This document shows positions 44,301-54,961 of a DNA stretch of 64,000 nucleotides, piece after piece. Position 1 is the first letter of the stretch, and every line of letters starts with the position of its first letter. The DNA comes from Photobacterium sp. TY1-4 (GTDB lineage: Bacteria; Pseudomonadota; Gammaproteobacteria; Enterobacterales; Vibrionaceae). Under the pieces are notes generated by a model, which was given only the letters and a program-made list of their open reading frames with translations, was not told the origin of the DNA and did no database searches. The translations under genes were made by a program, and so were the position numbers. The stretch covers positions 1,240,001-1,304,000 of the forward strand of contig NZ_CP099735.1 in the NCBI RefSeq assembly GCF_025398175.1, read 5' to 3'.

Positions 44301-47300
44301 GTGCTGGCAGCACTCGAGGTATTACCCGCCGCATCGCTCTGGCTGGCTGACACAGTTAGCGTACCATTGTTGAACGCACTGACGTCGAACTCGCTGCCGC
44401 TGATGGTCCAGTTACCACTGCCGTCGGCAGTCACGGTACGGCTCTGGCTGTTGGCACCATCGTGAATGGTGACGGTCACGCTGTTGCCCGCCTCCGCGCC
44501 GGTACCCGCGATTAAGACATCGTTATCTTCGGCGGCATTGACCCGACCATCGCCCTCAATCGGCGTGGTGATCGACGGAGCTGATGGCGCCGTGTTATCC
44601 AGCGTAATAGTGGTGCTGGCAGCACTCGAGGTGTTGCCTGCCGCATCACTCTGGCTGGCTGACACGGTTAGCGTGCCGTTGTTAAAGCTACTGACGTCGA
44701 ACTCGCTGCCGCTGATGGTCCAGTTACCACTGCCGTCGGCAGTCACGGTACGGCTCTGGCTGTTGGCGCCATCGTGAATGGTGACGGTGACACTATTACC
44801 CGCCTCTGCACCGGTACCCGCGATTAAGACATCGTTATCTTCGGCGGCATTGACCCGGCCATCGCCCTCAATCGGCGTGGTGATCGACGGAGCTGATGGC
44901 GCCGTGTTATCCAGCGTAATAGTGGTGCTGGCAGCACTCGAGGTGTTGCCTGCCGCATCACTCTGGCTGGCTGACACGGTTAGCGTGCCGTTGTTAAAGC
45001 TACTGACGTCGAACTCGCTGCCGCTGATGGTCCAGTTACCACTGCCGTCGGCAGTCACGGTACGGCTCTGGCTGTTGGCGCCATCGTGAATGGTGACGGT
45101 GACACTATTACCCGCCTCTGCACCGGTACCCGCGATTAAGACATCGTTATCTTCGGCGGCATTGACCCGGCCATCGCCCTCAATCGGCGTGGTGATCGAC
45201 GGAGCTGATGGCGCCGTGTTATCCAGCGTAATAGTGGTGCTGGCAGCACTCGAGGTGTTGCCTGCCGCATCACTCTGGCTGGCTGACACGGTTAGCGTGC
45301 CGTTGTTAAAGCTACTGACGTCGAACTCGCTGCCGCTGATGGTCCAGTTACCACTGCCGTCGGCAGTCACGGTACGGCTCTGGCTGTTGGCGCCATCGTG
45401 AATGGTGACGGTGACACTATTACCCGCCTCTGCACCGGTACCCGCGATTAAGACATCGTTATCTTCGGCGGCATTGACCCGGCCATCGCCCTCAATCGGC
45501 GTGGTGATCGACGGAGCTGATGGCGCCGTGTTATCCAGCGTAATAGTGGTGCTGGCAGCACTCGAGGTGTTGCCTGCCGCATCGCTCTGGCTGGCTGACA
45601 CGGTTAGCGTGCCGTTGTTAAAGCTACTGACGTTAAACTCGCTGCCGCTGATGGTCCAGTTACCGCTGCCGTCGGCAGTCACGGTACGGCTCTGGCTGTT
45701 GGCGCCATCGTGAATAGTGACGGTGACACTATTGCCCGCCTCCGCGCCGGAACCAGTAATCAACACATCATTGTCTTCCGCGGCATTGACCCGGCCATCG
45801 CCCTCAATCGGCGTGGTGATCGACGGGGCGCTTGGCGCCGTGTTATCCAGCGTAATGGTGGTGCTGGCAGCACTCGAGGTATTACCCGCCGCATCGCTCT
45901 GGCTGGCTGACACAGTTAGCGTACCATTGTTGAACGCACTGACGTCGAACTCGCTGCCGCTGATGGTCCAGTTACCACTGCCGTCGGCAGTCACGGTACG
46001 GCTCTGGCTGTTGGCACCATCGTGAATGGTGACGGTCACGCTGTTGCCCGCCTCCGCGCCGGTACCCGCGATTAAGACATCGTTATCTTCGGCGGCATTG
46101 ACCCGACCATCGCCCTCAATCGGCGTGGTGATCGACGGAGCTGATGGCGCCGTGTTATCCAGCGTAATAGTGGTGCTGGCAGCACTCGAGGTGTTGCCTG
46201 CCGCATCACTCTGGCTGGCTGACACGGTTAGCGTGCCGTTGTTAAAGCTACTGACGTCGAACTCGCTGCCGCTGATGGTCCAGTTACCACTGCCGTCGGC
46301 AGTCACGGTACGGCTCTGGCTGTTGGCGCCATCGTGAATGGTGACGGTGACACTATTACCCGCCTCTGCACCGGTACCCGCGATTAAGACATCGTTATCT
46401 TCGGCGGCATTGACCCAGCCATCGCCTTCAATCGGCGTGGTGATGGTGAGTGCCGACGGCGCGGCGTTATCCAGGGTAATGCTCTGGGTGGCCGCCGTGG
46501 AGGTGTTGCCCGCGGTATCGGTCTGCGTCGCCGACACCGTCAGGGTGCCGTTATTAAAGCCGCTGACGTCGATTTCGCTGCCGCTGAGGGTCCAGTTGCC
46601 GCCCGTATCCGCCGTCACCGTGCGGGTGGTGGTATTGTTATTGTCCGTGATGGACACCGTCACAGGGTTGCCCGCCTCCGCGCCGCTACCGGCGATCAGG
46701 ACGTGATTGTCTTCGGCGGCATTAACCACACCATCCCCCTCAATCGGGGTGGTGATGGTGAGTGCCGACGGTGCGGCATTGTCCAGGGTGATACTCTGGG
46801 TGGCCGCCGTGGAGGTGTTGCCCGCGGTATCGGTCTGCGTCGCCGAGACCGTCAGGGTGCCGTTATTAAAGCCGCTGACGTCAATTTCGCTGCCGCTGAG
46901 GGTCCAGTTGCCGCCCGTATCCGCCGTCACCGTGCGGGTGGTGGTGCTGTTATTGTCCGTGATGGACACCGTCACAGGGTTGCCCGCCTCGGCACCACTG
47001 CCTGAAATCAACACATCGTTGTCTTCCGCTGCATTAACCCGGCCGTCCCCTTCGATGGGGGTGGTGATAGTGAGTGCCGACGGTACGGCATTGTCCAGGG
47101 TGATGCTTTGCGTCGCAGCGGTAGAGATATTGCCTGCCGTATCGCTCTGCACCGCCCTCACCGTCAGCGAGCCGTTGTTAAAGCCGCTGACATCCAGCTC
47201 CTGGCCGCTCAAGGTCCAGTTGCCACTGCCATCGGCATTCACGGTCTGGCTCTGGCTGTTGACACCGTCGTCAATGGTCACCGTGACACTGGCTCCGGAT

Positions 47301-49522
47301 TCAGCGCCGGTACCAATAATCAGCACATCGCTATCTTCGGCCGCATTGACCAGACCATCGCCCTCAATCGGCGTGGTAATACTGGGTGCACTGGCGCTGG
47401 TGTCCACGGTCACCGATAAGCCTGAACTGTCTGCGATATTACCCGCCGTATCCGTCGCACGGGCCGTAATGATGTGTGACCCGGCGGTCAGTGCCGAGCT
47501 GGTAATGGTCCAGATGCCACCACTCGCCGTCGCACTGCCGACACTGCCATCGATATCGGAGATCAGTGTAATGGTGTCACCAGTAGTCCCGGAACCGGTG
47601 AATGTCGCCGTTGTATCATTGGTGACATTATCGGTATTTGAAGTACCAGTATCACTGCTGGCAGACAAGTCTGGCGTACCGGGTGCTGAAGGGGCCGTGG
47701 TGTCCAGAGTGATACTCTGGGTGGCCGCCGTGGAGGTGTTGCCCGCGGTATCGGTCTGCGTTGCCGACACCGTCAGGGTGCCGTTATTGAAGCCGCTGAC
47801 GTCGATTTCGCTGCCGCTGATGGTCCAGTTGCCGCCCGTATCCGCCGTCACCGTGCGGGTGGTGGTGCTGTTATTGTCCGTGATGGACACCGTCACATAG
47901 TTGCCCGCCTCCGCGCCTGTACCTGAGATCAGCACATCGTTATCTTCTGCTGCATTAACCCGGCCGTCCCCTTCGATGGGGGTGGTGATGGTGAGTGCCG
48001 ACGGTGCGGCATTGTCCAAGGTGATACTCTGGGTGGCCGCCGTGGAGGTGTTGCCCGCGGTATCGGTCTGCGTCGCCGACACCGTCAGGGTGCCGTTATT
48101 GAAGCCGCTGACGTCGATTTCGCTGCCGCTGATGGTCCAGTTGCCGCCCGTGTCCGCCATCACCGTCCGGGTGGTGGTGCTGTTATTGTCCGTGATGGAC
48201 ACCGTCACAGGGTTGCCCGCCTCGGCACCACTGCCTGAGATCAGCACATCGTTATCTTCCGCTGCATTAACCCGGCCGTCCCCTTCGATGGGGGTGGTGA
48301 TGATCACGTCGGATGGCACTATTGTGTCAATGGTGACACTCAGCGCACTGGATGCCGGGCTTACGTTGTTGCTATCGGAAGCCGCTTTTGCTGTGATTGC
48401 GTGCGTCACACCAGCCGCAAGTGTGCTGGTCGTGATTTGCCAATTTCCATCGGTTGCGGTACCCGTACCAATAACATCGGCTCCCCCGCCGACTTGATCA
48501 CTATATAAAGTAACAGTCGAACCACTCTCAGCAGTCCCACTCAACGTTAGTGTTGTATCGTTGGTGACATTATCGATATTTGATATACCGGTATCCGAGG
48601 CAGCATCCAAATCCGGTGCAGATGGCGCATCCGGCGCAGTACTCACCGTAATAAAGTTGAAGGTGTTATCGTCGCTGATCCCGGCAAAGCTGTTGCCGCT
48701 ACTATCCTCCACAGCTCCCGGATCAATACGAATGGCATACGTGCGGTTGCCTGATAAATTATTGGTAGGATTTAAGTAAACTTTATCGTTGGTAATACCG
48801 ATCCGCCCGGCGCCGGGAGAGGTCGTTGTCCCGTCACTTTCAGTGGCGATATTGAACACCTCAAAATCGCTGCTGTCGGTCACGTTGCGGATGGTGATGT
48901 TGCCGCTTCCCAAGGCGATATTTTCATCAAAGTCGATAATGATATTGTTACTAACAGAAACATTAGTGTCGTTATCAGCGGGGGTTGAGTTTGCCCCATC
49001 AAAAGTGGGCGGCGTACTATCCGAGGCTGAAACGGTAAAGATGATATTATCAATTCCAACCCGGCTGCCATTGGTTTCGTGAACAAAGGTATACACCACC
49101 GAAGAGACCCCGAGCCAGTCAGAAGGGGTCAGTGTCGCAATAAAATCACTTAACTGTGGATCATTTGTAGCGATGCTTTCCGCGGTACCGTTATCCGGTG
49201 TAAATACAAAACTACCCGCGTCTTGGTTAGCGAATTCTCCAATATCAAACTGGGTAATATCAATAGGCACACTGAAGGTGATCGTCCAGGACTCACTGTT
49301 ATGAAATGTCCCTGCGTCCATAAAGCCCGCTGTTACCTGGACCGTATTGCCACCCGACTGAGTTGCGGTCAACGTCACTCCGTCGACGGTTGTGGTTAAC
49401 GTCTGAGTATTGTCACCATTGACCGAGGTAAAGTTGAATTTGCCGGCGGCTGCATCGGCGCTAAATAAAGCAGAGATGATCAGTGCCAACTTAGTCACTT
49501 TGTGATATTTGAAAAACCCCAT
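35378..49522 (-). CDS. Giant repeat adhesin with internal GlyGly-CTERM signal and C-terminal beta-barrel
   Basis: This ~4,714-residue surface protein is mostly tandem extracellular domains. Order: signal peptide ([26 protein letters not shown]); an N-terminal domain (~30-200); a Big_5-like domain; 18 Ig-like units of 104 residues opening with ITTPIEGDG plus two divergent units (~280-2370); two Ig-like domains sharing [22 protein letters not shown]; about fourteen cadherin/VCBS-like domains with VNDAPVA linkers (~2670-3830); and a calcium-loop segment ([20 protein letters not shown], ~4100). Two more VCBS-like domains lead to [20 protein letters not shown] (~4490), a GlyGly-CTERM-like sorting signal. 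Unusually, the frame continues into a second signal-like segment ([14 protein letters not shown]) and a ~190-residue outer-membrane barrel. No ATG is visible for separate translation of the barrel. Upstream in-frame starts exist (TTG 49693, ATG 49591); ATG 49522 is chosen from the signal peptide. Confidence 0.85.
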   Translation of the reverse strand: MGFFKYHKVTKLALIISALFSADAAAGKFNFTSVNGDNTQTLTTTVDGVTLTATQSGGNTVQVTAGFMDAGTFHNSESWTITFSVPIDITQFDIGEFANQDAGSFVFTPDNGTAESIATNDPQLSDFIATLTPSDWLGVSSVVYTFVHETNGSRVGIDNIIFTVSASDSTPPTFDGANSTPADNDTNVSVSNNIIIDFDENIALGSGNITIRNVTDSSDFEVFNIATESDGTTTSPGAGRIGITNDKVYLNPTNNLSGNRTYAIRIDPGAVEDSSGNSFAGISDDNTFNFITVSTAPDAPSAPDLDAASDTGISNIDNVTNDTTLTLSGTAESGSTVTLYSDQVGGGADVIGTGTATDGNWQITTSTLAAGVTHAITAKAASDSNNVSPASSALSVTIDTIVPSDVIITTPIEGDGRVNAAEDNDVLISGSGAEAGNPVTVSITDNNSTTTRTVMADTGGNWTISGSEIDVSGFNNGTLTVSATQTDTAGNTSTAATQSITLDNAAPSALTITTPIEGDGRVNAAEDNDVLISGTGAEAGNYVTVSITDNNSTTTRTVTADTGGNWTISGSEIDVSGFNNGTLTVSATQTDTAGNTSTAATQSITLDTTAPSAPGTPDLSASSDTGTSNTDNVTNDTTATFTGSGTTGDTITLISDIDGSVGSATASGGIWTITSSALTAGSHIITARATDTAGNIADSSGLSVTVDTSASAPSITTPIEGDGLVNAAEDSDVLIIGTGAESGASVTVTIDDGVNSQSQTVNADGSGNWTLSGQELDVSGFNNGSLTVRAVQSDTAGNISTAATQSITLDNAVPSALTITTPIEGDGRVNAAEDNDVLISGSGAEAGNPVTVSITDNNSTTTRTVTADTGGNWTLSGSEIDVSGFNNGTLTVSATQTDTAGNTSTAATQSITLDNAAPSALTITTPIEGDGVVNAAEDNHVLIAGSGAEAGNPVTVSITDNNNTTTRTVTADTGGNWTLSGSEIDVSGFNNGTLTVSATQTDTAGNTSTAATQSITLDNAAPSALTITTPIEGDGWVNAAEDNDVLIAGTGAEAGNSVTVTIHDGANSQSRTVTADGSGNWTISGSEFDVSSFNNGTLTVSASQSDAAGNTSSAASTTITLDNTAPSAPSITTPIEGDGRVNAAEDNDVLIAGTGAEAGNSVTVTIHDGANSQSRTVTADGSGNWTISGSEFDVSAFNNGTLTVSASQSDAAGNTSSAASTTITLDNTAPSAPSITTPIEGDGRVNAAEDNDVLITGSGAEAGNSVTVTIHDGANSQSRTVTADGSGNWTISGSEFNVSSFNNGTLTVSASQSDAAGNTSSAASTTITLDNTAPSAPSITTPIEGDGRVNAAEDNDVLIAGTGAEAGNSVTVTIHDGANSQSRTVTADGSGNWTISGSEFDVSSFNNGTLTVSASQSDAAGNTSSAASTTITLDNTAPSAPSITTPIEGDGRVNAAEDNDVLIAGTGAEAGNSVTVTIHDGANSQSRTVTADGSGNWTISGSEFDVSSFNNGTLTVSASQSDAAGNTSSAASTTITLDNTAPSAPSITTPIEGDGRVNAAEDNDVLIAGTGAEAGNSVTVTIHDGANSQSRTVTADGSGNWTISGSEFDVSSFNNGTLTVSASQSDAAGNTSSAASTTITLDNTAPSAPSITTPIEGDGRVNAAEDNDVLIAGTGAEAGNSVTVTIHDGANSQSRTVTADGSGNWTISGSEFDVSAFNNGTLTVSASQSDAAGNTSSAASTTITLDNTAPSAPSITTPIEGDGRVNAAEDNDVLIAGTGAEAGNSVTVTIHDGANSQSRTVTADGSGNWTISGSEFDVSSFNNGTLTVSASQSDAAGNTSSAASTTITLDNAAPSAVTITTPIETDGIVNAAEDNDVLIAGSGAEAGNSVTVTITDNNSSVSRTVTADNSGNWTLSGSELDVSGLNNGTLTVSATQADTAGNTSTAATQTITLDNAAPSAVTITTPIETDGIVNAAEDNDVLIAGSGAESGNSVTVTITDNSSSVSRTVTADNSGNWTLSGSELDVSGLNNGTLTVSATQADTAGNTSTAATQTITLDNAAPSAVTITTPIETDGIVNAAEDNDVLIAGTDAEAGNSVTVTIHDGANSQSRTVTADGSGNWTISGSEFDVSSFNNGTLTVSASQSDAAGNTSSAASTTITLDNTAPSAPSITTPIEGDGRVNAAEDNDVLIAGTGAEAGNSVTVTIHDGANSQSRTVTADGSGNWTISGSEFDVSSFNNGTLTVSASQSDAAGNTSSAASTTITLDNTAPSAPSITTPIEGDGRVNAAEDNDVLIAGTDAEAGNSVTVTIHDGANSQSRTVTADGSGNWTISGSEFDVSAFNNGTLTVSASQSDAAGNTSSAASTTVILDNVIPSVSMTSSKASLKAGETATLTFTLNETSSDFAEGDITVVGGTLSNFAGSGTAYTATFTPAADRSEPATFDIAAETFTDAAGNSNTAATQLSITLDTALPSVTISSDKASLKAGEQATISVTLNEASTDFAESDITVVGGALSNFTSHSGTSYTVTFTPDADSETNATLDIYAGAFTDAAGNSNTAATQLTLNVDTVLPSGHSVVVDQALINRENEAALSFTVSGLEGSGSMTYQVSDGTDSVSGSSPIAIDAESKQVTGVDVSALAEGTLTLSVVVSDEAGNAAESISATVTKKYNVAPELSGTPATAVDEDAAYHFEPTLADPDEGDTHTFSIENKPEWAEFDSQTGALTGTPEDADVGHYSDIQIKVSDGTDEDTLDSFSIEVVNTNDAPVGQDFSFTLDEAATLTVAAENGLLSKATDDDSDSGDTFTASVVTEPQYGQLTLSEDGSFSYQHDGSENHADSFTFQVVDAENATSQVHTVTLTMNAVADAPVTVNDEATTNEDTVVTIKLLDNDYDPEGDMVPSSAAVVVAPTKGKVAIANGVATYTPNDNENGQDSFTYTVKDALLNTSAEATVTVTITPVNDLPVAANLSETIEEDNATDALAVRKAASDIEDGKPTGDITIETQPAIGSVAIDQDAGTLVYTPNLNEVGTDTFTYTITDSEGGVSEPATVTVNIGAVNDRPIVGNDSVTTDEDVATTLTILANDSDIEDQSFTPESITLEDQGNGAGNYAKAEVSVRDDGSLAITPRLNKNGTFSFTYTLTDSEGLQSEPATVTVTLAPVNDAPVAVDNTAQLLEEGSFEVNVLGNDTDVDLDDGDSLNPASVTVVRAPVNGQVQVTSAGAIVYTANENYFGEDTFTYTVKDAAGAVSNEATVTMTVTPVNDAPVAIAQAQMLDEDTTLTLTLGGTDIEDDALVYSITESTSNGELEQLGDNSWRYTPNANFYGADSFKFKVNDGELDSEPVEVTLTVNPVNDAPSVQSLSVNGEEDTDLAITLVGSDVEGSTLMYQMVMPPENGSVLLSGNKVTYQPDANFFGQDSFTYIANDGELDSTPATVTIDIAGVNDVPTISGTPSTAVDEDTAYQFVPVVSDNDSADTLRFSIANKPSWASFDQATGMLSGTPGNGDVGITNNIVISVSDGTEKASLPGFSLTVNNVNDAPVISGNPATEVNEDTAYYYKPQVTDVDSTLLTFSITNKPSWANFDATSGALSGTPDNSHVGTTNGIVISVSDGQASASLPAFNLTVNNVNDAPVGESLTVTLNEDSSATITPTVSDVDQDSLTRKVTAGPSHGVLAATTNGWTYTPTANFNGIDSFQYQVNDGQVSSAAYTVTLNVAAVNDAPVAVDDRFALTAHGQTTFTLDVLRNDSDVDEDTLQLDWVRPTAGQASIQDGKILLTTQQIGTLTVQYGITDGKGGKATAKALVTLESGKLDAPTITAPADVEVNATALSTKVDLGTAVAFDSTGKPLPVSLADNRTFFRPGVNTVYWQTEDSQGNTAEASQTVIVHPLVSIEKDAETTEDTSHTVKVHLNGPAPSYPVTIPYQVSGSSGANDHDLTDGEVVITEGTVGEITFNVLANPESEDPETLIITLDDTLNRGSKHQYTLTIYEQNVAPKVSVIVKQGDDQRSKVENKDQTVTVNATVTDPNAGDSHTYAWVADDAQLAAAIAGQTQGATLNFSPVGLNSAIYHLQLTVTDNGQTPLSVTEDVYLEVVAALAVLGDEDSDGDLIPDNQEGHTDSDNDGIPDYQDAISDCNVIQENVADTSHYLVEGDPGVCLRKGVTVAGNETGGTQLLEDEVKTKLGADETADNIGGIFDFVATGLPQVGQSYRVVFPQRRPIPADAVYRKYKEGLGWVDFVQDAENTLASTQGEAGYCPPPGDSSWTPGLTEGHWCVQLTIQDGGPNDDDGVANGSVVDPGGVAARATGNTAPKALSDTVSVSRNGHIMIDVLANDSDADGHPLTVTNATADFGTVAVVGNWLSYTAKDQYYGVATISYSVSDNNGGTDFANVKVNVVNSQTPVAVDDVVATDDRTPLVIRVLSNDSDPDGDALTVVSAVAQNGTVTINSDQSLSYTPKVGFEGEDTVTYVIRDTNGLEDTGKVTVKTSLTHSVVVENEAGGHTGGLTLALLTLLGFARRVGKRGWLALLALLSFNSQAAWFMETDLGFSNAHKRDAVKVEEVIKTEDTDLYWSVGAGYAFNEQWSLTARYVDMGEGSATLSGMSATPQAYHQQVAQVTPVLADGFGLDVGYAFWQQEAWRAEVSLGGLYWDVDFESRYQGETIKSDSDGFDLYAGADIGYALSKQWTLGINATRYFIEPNDVDTLALKLTYHFGAGDSSE
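42405..48310 (-). repeat. 312-bp tandem coding repeat, 18 main units
   Basis: The adhesin's Ig-like units recur every 312 bp (for example 44778, 45090 and 45402 start the same word). Units at 44778-45089 and 45090-45401 appear identical base for base. Units toward both ends are more diverged, and two non-matching Ig-like units interrupt the array near 47.4-47.7 kb and just beyond its right end. Such arrays change copy number easily. Confidence 0.9.
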
Positions 49523-49769
49523 CAATGAAGGAGGATGGTACCTTGCCCCCGAAGTTAACAGATCAGCCTCACACACCATTTTATTTTTCATACCAACTAA
49601 ACCTTCATACCCCGTCACGATATCATCCGTGAACTTTCTACCATTTCTGACGTGAACCCGATGAAACAGACTTGTCGAACATTTTCGGGTCAAGAATCAT
49701 TTCTATCGTTTTCGATAAAATAGGTCTGCGTTTATTCTCGCCTGCAGACTCAAGCTTTTAACCAACCAT

Positions 49770-49810
49770 GACCTCAAGCAAGCTCACCCTCCTGCTTGCT
49801 TTTTGAGGTC
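49770..49810 (-). terminator. Long imperfect hairpin between the collar-protein and adhesin genes
   Basis: GACCTCAAGCAAGC (49770-49783) pairs with GCTTGCTTTTTGAGGTC (49794-49810) with a small bulge. It could end the collar-protein transcript, although the U run is weak. The rest of the 49694-49989 gap shows nothing clear. Confidence 0.5.
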
Positions 49811-49989
49811 CCATTCATTTTTCAAAAATCGCATTCAAATAGCGCAGCGATGAGCGAGTCACCTCATCTATATTGAATGTATCAACAACGCAATTTTGAA
49901 AGGCAACCCGTCAAACAACAGCCCGTTGCCCTGTATTCTGATGCATCATCATATCTCTGTATTGTCACTTCCCACATTACAAATCATGG

Positions 49990-50604
49990 CTAACTGCGCG
50001 GCGGATATACTCCCCTCAATGCAATCAGCCAGTTGATCGGCAGCACCGGACTAATGATGCCGACTGGCTCGTCATTGCCGGTACTACCGATTGTGACCAA
50101 ACCGCCAACACTGCCATCACCGGATACAGTCAGTCCTTGTATTTCAGTCAGACTCACTCCCCCTAACCCCGGTGATATGTAGTTGTCACTGGCACTGCCC
50201 GCCGCGAGGTAAGTGCCATTGGAAGGCACTGAAGATATCCCGACGTTAGTGGCCACCTCCAGCTTTCCCGTAACACTGGTGCCGCCTGTTGGCGTAAACG
50301 TGGCTGTATGGCTATGCGCGGGTAACTGTGAGACCTTAAGGGTGACTCGCTCTTTCCCCATTTTGAGCCCCTGCGGATAAGTAAGGCCGCCGGACATCGT
50401 GCCTTGCCCTACCGGGCTGCGACCGCGTAAATCGGGTAAACCGAAGGTGGTACGGGCATCTCCGCCATAAATAGAACCGATAATAGAAAAGAGTGCTGTA
50501 TTTTGTGCAATGTCCTGGAGCTGCCCTGAACACATTGCCCAGTTTTCGATTGTATAAGTGCCGCCAAAAGGCACCATAGCACCAATATAAGAATCCGCAG
50601 CCAT
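49990..50604 (-). CDS. Phage tail collar-domain protein (microcystin-dependent-protein type)
   Basis: This 204-residue protein matches the tail-collar family common in bacterial genomes outside prophages. Signatures: an opening IGAMVPFGGTYTIENWAMCSGQ, then NTALFSIIGSIYGGDARTTFGLPDLRGRSPVG (~35-67), VSQLPAHSHTATF (~93-105), and a closing PVLPINWLIALRGVYPPRS. No phage gene lies nearby. AGGAG sits 8 nt before the ATG. It is downstream of the methyltransferase and formyltransferase genes and upstream of the giant adhesin on the same strand. Its role is unknown; a surface or secreted structural part is likely. Confidence 0.85.
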   Translation of the reverse strand: MAADSYIGAMVPFGGTYTIENWAMCSGQLQDIAQNTALFSIIGSIYGGDARTTFGLPDLRGRSPVGQGTMSGGLTYPQGLKMGKERVTLKVSQLPAHSHTATFTPTGGTSVTGKLEVATNVGISSVPSNGTYLAAGSASDNYISPGLGGVSLTEIQGLTVSGDGSVGGLVTIGSTGNDEPVGIISPVLPINWLIALRGVYPPRS

Positions 50605-50849
50605 ATCCGTTTCTCCTGTGTCTTTTTGTTACCTTGAAATCACATGGTGAATCACAACCTATCCACCTTGCATCCATTTTTGTGGGTGATCATAAAAATC
50701 TAAATAACTCATTTATCGATAGCGACTGCTGACATCCAATATCGAAAAAACCACATCGACTAAACCAGGGCAACAAAAACCGACCGGTAAAACAAACACA
50801 TTCGGCAAATCATTTGGCCTCCAATTTATATTTCAGTGTCCCATGATCA

Positions 50850-51782
50850 TTACACCGGCGATAACATCATCCCGGCATCCATCCCGTATAAGAGAGAAAA
50901 ACGATAACCATCAAAAATCCCCTGTGGGGTCGCAATAATATCCAGCTTGACCGCACCATCTTTCGTCGCAACCACCACACCAGAATTCAGTCCCACTTCA
51001 ATCACAGTACCCGGCGGTAGACCAGCGACACTCAATTCCTGTTTGCTCGCTTGAATAAGCTGAATATCATGAGTATGAAAACGAATCCGAATACTTCCGA
51101 AATCCCCACACCCAGCCCGGGCCATATTGACGATGTCTGATGCGGTATGTTCTTCCCAGTTCACCATCGAATCTTCCGGTTGGGGAAAAGGTGCGGATGG
51201 ATACACACGATTGTTCTGTTGCCGCCATTCAACTGTGCCGCTTTCCAATTGATTCATGAATTGATGCAACAATTGCGGGATCAGCTGAGCACTTTTTTGA
51301 TAAACACACACCAAAGTTTCAAAAGGATGAATCGGCATCTCAAGCTGCGCACCAATTTCACCCGAATCAATTTCCGGGGTGACCCGATGCACCGTCAACT
51401 GAGTACAGGAAATACCGTCTCTGACTTGCCAATACAGCGGCATAGGCCCTTTGTACTGAGGCAAGTCACTGGGATGGATATTATAAATATCCTGATGAAA
51501 GTAATTGATCAGCGCTGTACTGATCTTATGACGGAATAAATAAACGATGCCGTAGCGTGCCGAGGACGCATCCAGAGCAGCAATGAAAGGAGCAACATTG
51601 TCAGCCGAATACTTGAGCACTGTTATCTCCAGCTGATTTAAAGCCTGAGTCAATTGCATCAAATCAGGATTTGGCTCTGCATCGACCAACACAACGCACG
51701 CTAGACGTCCCTGCGCCTGTAAATACTGGATAGCCGGTAACGAAAAGCTACTCCCAGTGAAAAATGCAAATTTCCCTGTCAT
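50850..51782 (-). CDS. Formyltransferase-family enzyme (Fmt-like)
   Basis: This 310-residue enzyme has the fold that transfers a formyl group from 10-formyl-tetrahydrofolate to an amine. The catalytic Asn-His-Asp set is intact in YNIHPSDLPQYKGPMPLYWQVRDG and PEIDSGEIGAQ (~100-148). A C-terminal OB-like domain (~205-305) resembles methionyl-tRNA formyltransferase. It is unlikely to be the housekeeping Fmt, because it sits 6 bp after a methyltransferase gene rather than beside def. The acceptor could be an amino-sugar or a protein amine (inference). Confidence 0.8.
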   Translation of the reverse strand: MTGKFAFFTGSSFSLPAIQYLQAQGRLACVVLVDAEPNPDLMQLTQALNQLEITVLKYSADNVAPFIAALDASSARYGIVYLFRHKISTALINYFHQDIYNIHPSDLPQYKGPMPLYWQVRDGISCTQLTVHRVTPEIDSGEIGAQLEMPIHPFETLVCVYQKSAQLIPQLLHQFMNQLESGTVEWRQQNNRVYPSAPFPQPEDSMVNWEEHTASDIVNMARAGCGDFGSIRIRFHTHDIQLIQASKQELSVAGLPPGTVIEVGLNSGVVVATKDGAVKLDIIATPQGIFDGYRFSLLYGMDAGMMLSPV

Positions 51783-51788
51783 GCTCGA

Positions 51789-53069
51789 TTATCCTTTTGT
51801 TGCAACAAAGCCAGGGAGGCCGGTGAGTTGGTAATAAAACTGCACCGTTTCTCCGCTCCGTACGACAAAGTTCTGAGAACTGGTCACCCTAGGTTGCATG
51901 TCCACATAAAAGCTCATATCCGGACAAGGATGGGTGATCCCGGAATCATACGGACCGACAGATTCCCCAGCGAAAGTCTCGATATGGGCATAAATCGCCA
52001 GGATCCGATCTTTCATATCTGCAACACCGCTCGGAATCTTCACTTGATTCGCCCGAATGACTTTGACGCCGCTTTGCAACTCAATTTCTGCCATACCCAG
52101 CAAGCTGGATTTGGTGATTTTGAAAATTTCGCCTAGCTCAACACGGTCGGCTTGGGCTTGTTCTGAAATATTGTCGGAATGGGCATATTTCGCTGTTTGC
52201 CATTGCTGGTTAAACTCGGTTTCACCATGAACCAGCATCCCACGAACGGAGATCTCTGCCGGAATGAGTGAGCCGTCAACACTTAAAAAAGGCACCAGAT
52301 GCTTAGCAATACTGAGCTGCCCTTCTTTGGTAAACCCATGCTGCATCGCTTCTAAAATCAACAGATCGAACGACTGCTCAGGCTGGAAGGCTGTCGCATC
52401 CGCTTCGGCGAGCTGAGCGACATAAGCATCCAGCCCCAAATCCGAGACTAACTGGTGAAGGGTCTGAATCGCACCGGGTTGCACATCCACCAACGTTAAT
52501 TGGATTTGCTCACTGGAGAAAACCGCCTTCTCCTGGTAGTACTGCAGCAACGGAAGCATCAGCGGTGCAAAAGGCCCACAAGCCGGATAAAGTATATGAA
52601 TGCTTTCTTTGTGGGCTAACTTGGCTCGGATTGCCTGATCAATACCCCGAGTAAACCCTTTGACCCGGTAGATGTCCTGAATCGTGGTGCGGCAGTTTAA
52701 AGGCGACATCACTAAGCCCGTCGACCCGATATACTGCCTGGTTAGCACTTCCTGCGACAGCCCGGCCAGTGCCATCGACTGAACCGCGCATTGATACATA
52801 TTTTCAAATAACCGGGTTAAGGTTTGATGATCGGTTTTCTCTTGCTGCAACACCGTCGTAATCGTTTCGGTAAAGCTCTCGCGCAGTAAACAGCGCCGTT
52901 GCCAATCGGTGAGTTTCTCTTTGGTTAAAGCTTCAAGTTGCTGCCTGACGGAGTATTGCAGCAAAGGATCAAGCGCAGGTTCGGCATAACCAAACGCAAG
53001 CCCCGGCTGTGATGCTGCGCTTTCTTTCATTCCTGAATTACCACGCATCTCTGCTCGTTTCATTTCCAT
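51789..53069 (-). CDS. SAM-dependent methyltransferase, PRMT-like architecture
   Basis: This 426-residue protein has a helical N-terminal region (~20-150), then a Rossmann methyltransferase core with motif I IHILYPACGPFAP (~165-178), an acidic SAM ribose ligand in LTLVDVQPG (~200-208) and FDLLILEAMQHGF (~245). A beta-rich C-terminal part (~280-426) follows. This order recalls protein arginine methyltransferases, but the double-Glu loop is not clearly present, so the substrate is open. AAGGA precedes the ATG at 53069. It is first in a minus-strand series with the formyltransferase, collar protein and adhesin. Confidence 0.7.
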   Translation of the reverse strand: MEMKRAEMRGNSGMKESAASQPGLAFGYAEPALDPLLQYSVRQQLEALTKEKLTDWQRRCLLRESFTETITTVLQQEKTDHQTLTRLFENMYQCAVQSMALAGLSQEVLTRQYIGSTGLVMSPLNCRTTIQDIYRVKGFTRGIDQAIRAKLAHKESIHILYPACGPFAPLMLPLLQYYQEKAVFSSEQIQLTLVDVQPGAIQTLHQLVSDLGLDAYVAQLAEADATAFQPEQSFDLLILEAMQHGFTKEGQLSIAKHLVPFLSVDGSLIPAEISVRGMLVHGETEFNQQWQTAKYAHSDNISEQAQADRVELGEIFKITKSSLLGMAEIELQSGVKVIRANQVKIPSGVADMKDRILAIYAHIETFAGESVGPYDSGITHPCPDMSFYVDMQPRVTSSQNFVVRSGETVQFYYQLTGLPGFVATKG

Positions 53070-53704
53070 CGCTCTTCATCCTTCAAGCTCGGATTTTCAT
53101 TTGAAACTGGCTGGTCATCTCCAGCTCTCACCAACCAATCCCAACTTATTGACCTTTTCATCGCTTGGGTTGAGTTTCTATCATTTCTAGCGGCGTCGTT
53201 GTATTACACGACATTACACGAAGCCTAAATTCACCAACCCGAAACCACATTAAATAAACGTCCGTGAGTCAGTTAGCGTCGTGAAGCCCCCATAGACAAC
53301 ATGACACAGCAAGCAGCACCACGACGTGACAGGGGTCGGTGCTTGGACATACCTTGCTCGCAATTACCGACAGCAAAGCACAACTATGCATACAATGTTA
53401 GTTCATCAACTTTCAGAGGCAATTCATTTTTGATATGAATCGTTATTGATTGATATATCTGCAAAGCTGATCACATTGGGAGCAATATCACATAATGTAT
53501 TGAGTCCCTGAGCAGAAGATCTGGCATATACCAAAGGTGAATTTACTCGGGCTGGATCTCCTATCGGATGTACTTGAACGCCTGAAATGCCGGCTTCCAT
53601 CCCCGCTGTCACCTATCAACGAAAACCTGCTAGCCATCTTTACCGACAAACTGGTAATATCGGCTTTCAACAAAATCCCAAATATCAAGAAGAGAGTGAT
53701 TCCT
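53070..53704. other. Intergenic region upstream of the methyltransferase and YebC-like genes
   Basis: No gene is convincing. It contains a direct repeat ATTACACGAC/ATTACACGAA (53203-53222), ~140 bp upstream of the methyltransferase start, which may be a regulator site. A plus-strand frame open from 53537 is only the non-coding upstream extension of the YebC-like gene. Confidence 0.5.
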
Positions 53705-54430
53705 ATGGGACGCAGTTTTGAAGTCCGTAAAATGTCAATGGCAAAAACCCAGGGTGCCAAGATCAAAGTCTATTCAAAGTACGGTAAAGAGATTTACGTC
53801 TGTGCCAAGAATGGTGGTATTGACCCTGACAGCAACCTGTCATTACGCCGCCTGATGGAAAAAGCGAAAAAAGATCAGGTTCCTGGCCACGTGATCGACA
53901 AAGCGATCGACAAGGCGAAAGGCGGCGGCGGTGAAGACTTTGCAACTGCGCGTTACGAAGGGTTCGGCCCGGGGAACACCATGGTGATCGTGGACTGTCT
54001 GACCGATAACAATAACCGTACCTACATGGACGTGCGCCAGGCATTCGTGAAAAACAATGCGAAAATCGGTGCGCCGGGTGCCGTTGGCCACATGTTCGAG
54101 CACCAGGCCGTATTCCAGTTTGCCGGTAACGATGAAGAAGCGGTACTGGAAAACCTGATGATGGAAGATGTCGATGTTGCTGACATCGAGTGCGAAGAAG
54201 GCGTGATTACCGTCTTTGCCCCGCACACTGAATTCTTCAAAGTGAAAAACGCGCTGGCAGCTACCATGCCGGATGTGAAACTGGACGTTGAAGAGATTTC
54301 TTTCGTTCCACAAACCATGACCCCGGTCGAAGGTGACGATGTCGCCGCATTCGAGAAATTCCTCGATGCGCTGAACGATTGTGACGACGTCCAGAACGTC
54401 TACCACAACGCTGAACTGCCAGCCGAATAA
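53705..54430 (+). CDS. YebC/PmpR-family protein, YeeN type
   Basis: This 241-residue protein is of the YebC family. Members bind DNA, act as regulators, or help ribosomes through difficult stretches; the role of this paralogue is not known. Family blocks are clear: [58 protein letters not shown], and [19 protein letters not shown] at the end. The MGRSFEVRK opening matches the YeeN branch, and ATG 53705 gives the family length. It is followed by a strong terminator. Confidence 0.92.
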   Translation: MGRSFEVRKMSMAKTQGAKIKVYSKYGKEIYVCAKNGGIDPDSNLSLRRLMEKAKKDQVPGHVIDKAIDKAKGGGGEDFATARYEGFGPGNTMVIVDCLTDNNNRTYMDVRQAFVKNNAKIGAPGAVGHMFEHQAVFQFAGNDEEAVLENLMMEDVDVADIECEEGVITVFAPHTEFFKVKNALAATMPDVKLDVEEISFVPQTMTPVEGDDVAAFEKFLDALNDCDDVQNVYHNAELPAE

Positions 54431-54450
54431 GCAAAGCTTCGCTTTGTGCC

Positions 54451-54481
54451 CATCATCCGCCTGCCAAACAGGCGGATGATG
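54451..54481 (+). terminator. Terminator of the YebC-like gene
   Basis: A perfect 13-bp stem (CATCATCCGCCTG 54451-54463, CAGGCGGATGATG 54469-54481) is followed by TTCTTCCTTCTT. Confidence 0.85.
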
Positions 54482-54961
54482 TTCTTCCTTCTTGCTTTCC
54501 CCTCTTTCTTGCGTCACCGTTCCCTGCACCCTGCACAAGAATAGCGCGTCGGCACCGCGATAGTGCAACCGCATCTCCCGGATAACTCCCGTTCCCGCAT
54601 TTCCGTACGCCCGCTGCTTGAATCGATGCCTTTGCACCGGCTAGCGCCGACACATTGAGCCTAATCCCCAGATTTCACAGAACTTTTCACTTCTTCGGAC
54701 ATGGCACCAAGCTTGCTAAAGATTCCTTATTACAAATCAATCAATAAACCGGCACTGCTTTTAACAGCCGCGGTTTGTAACAGGCGCGGCTTTTAACAAA
54801 CGCAGCTTTTAACAGGCACAGCTTTCAGTCATCACCCAAAAAACGCCACCCGCTTGAGCGCGCTCCACCGTACAACGCGGTGAAAAAGGAGAGCAGTTCA
54901 ACGATAATGGCAGTGACCGGCGTGACGTGCAGGGAAGCCGGATTGAAACAAGGATGAAGGG
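54482..54961. other. Intergenic region between YebC-like gene and chemotaxis receptor
   Basis: No gene is convincing. The only structure seen is the 16-bp repeat array at 54755-54828. Confidence 0.5.
54755..54828. repeat. 16-bp degenerate tandem repeat, about 4.6 units
   Basis: CTGCTTTTAACAGCCG, CGGTTTGTAACAGGCG, CGGCTTTTAACAAACG, CAGCTTTTAACAGGCA and a partial CAGCTTTCAG run head to tail upstream of the chemotaxis receptor. Confidence 0.8.

Noticed and set aside
42405..48310. CRISPR array or satellite DNA
   Set aside because: The 312-bp units are contiguous, in frame and encode Ig-like domains; there are no spacers.
42594..48497. Long plus-strand reading frames of ~103 codons repeated every 312 bp opposite the adhesin
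   Set aside because: They are antisense shadows created by the biased codons of the repeat; no ribosome-binding sites, and the adhesin frame is clearly the coding one.
49990..50604. Prophage around the collar-domain protein
   Set aside because: No other phage structural, lysis or integrase genes are present; this family is common outside prophages.
53537..53704. N-terminal extension of the YebC-like protein
   Set aside because: The family begins at MGRSFEVRK; the upstream residues have no homologue-like pattern.
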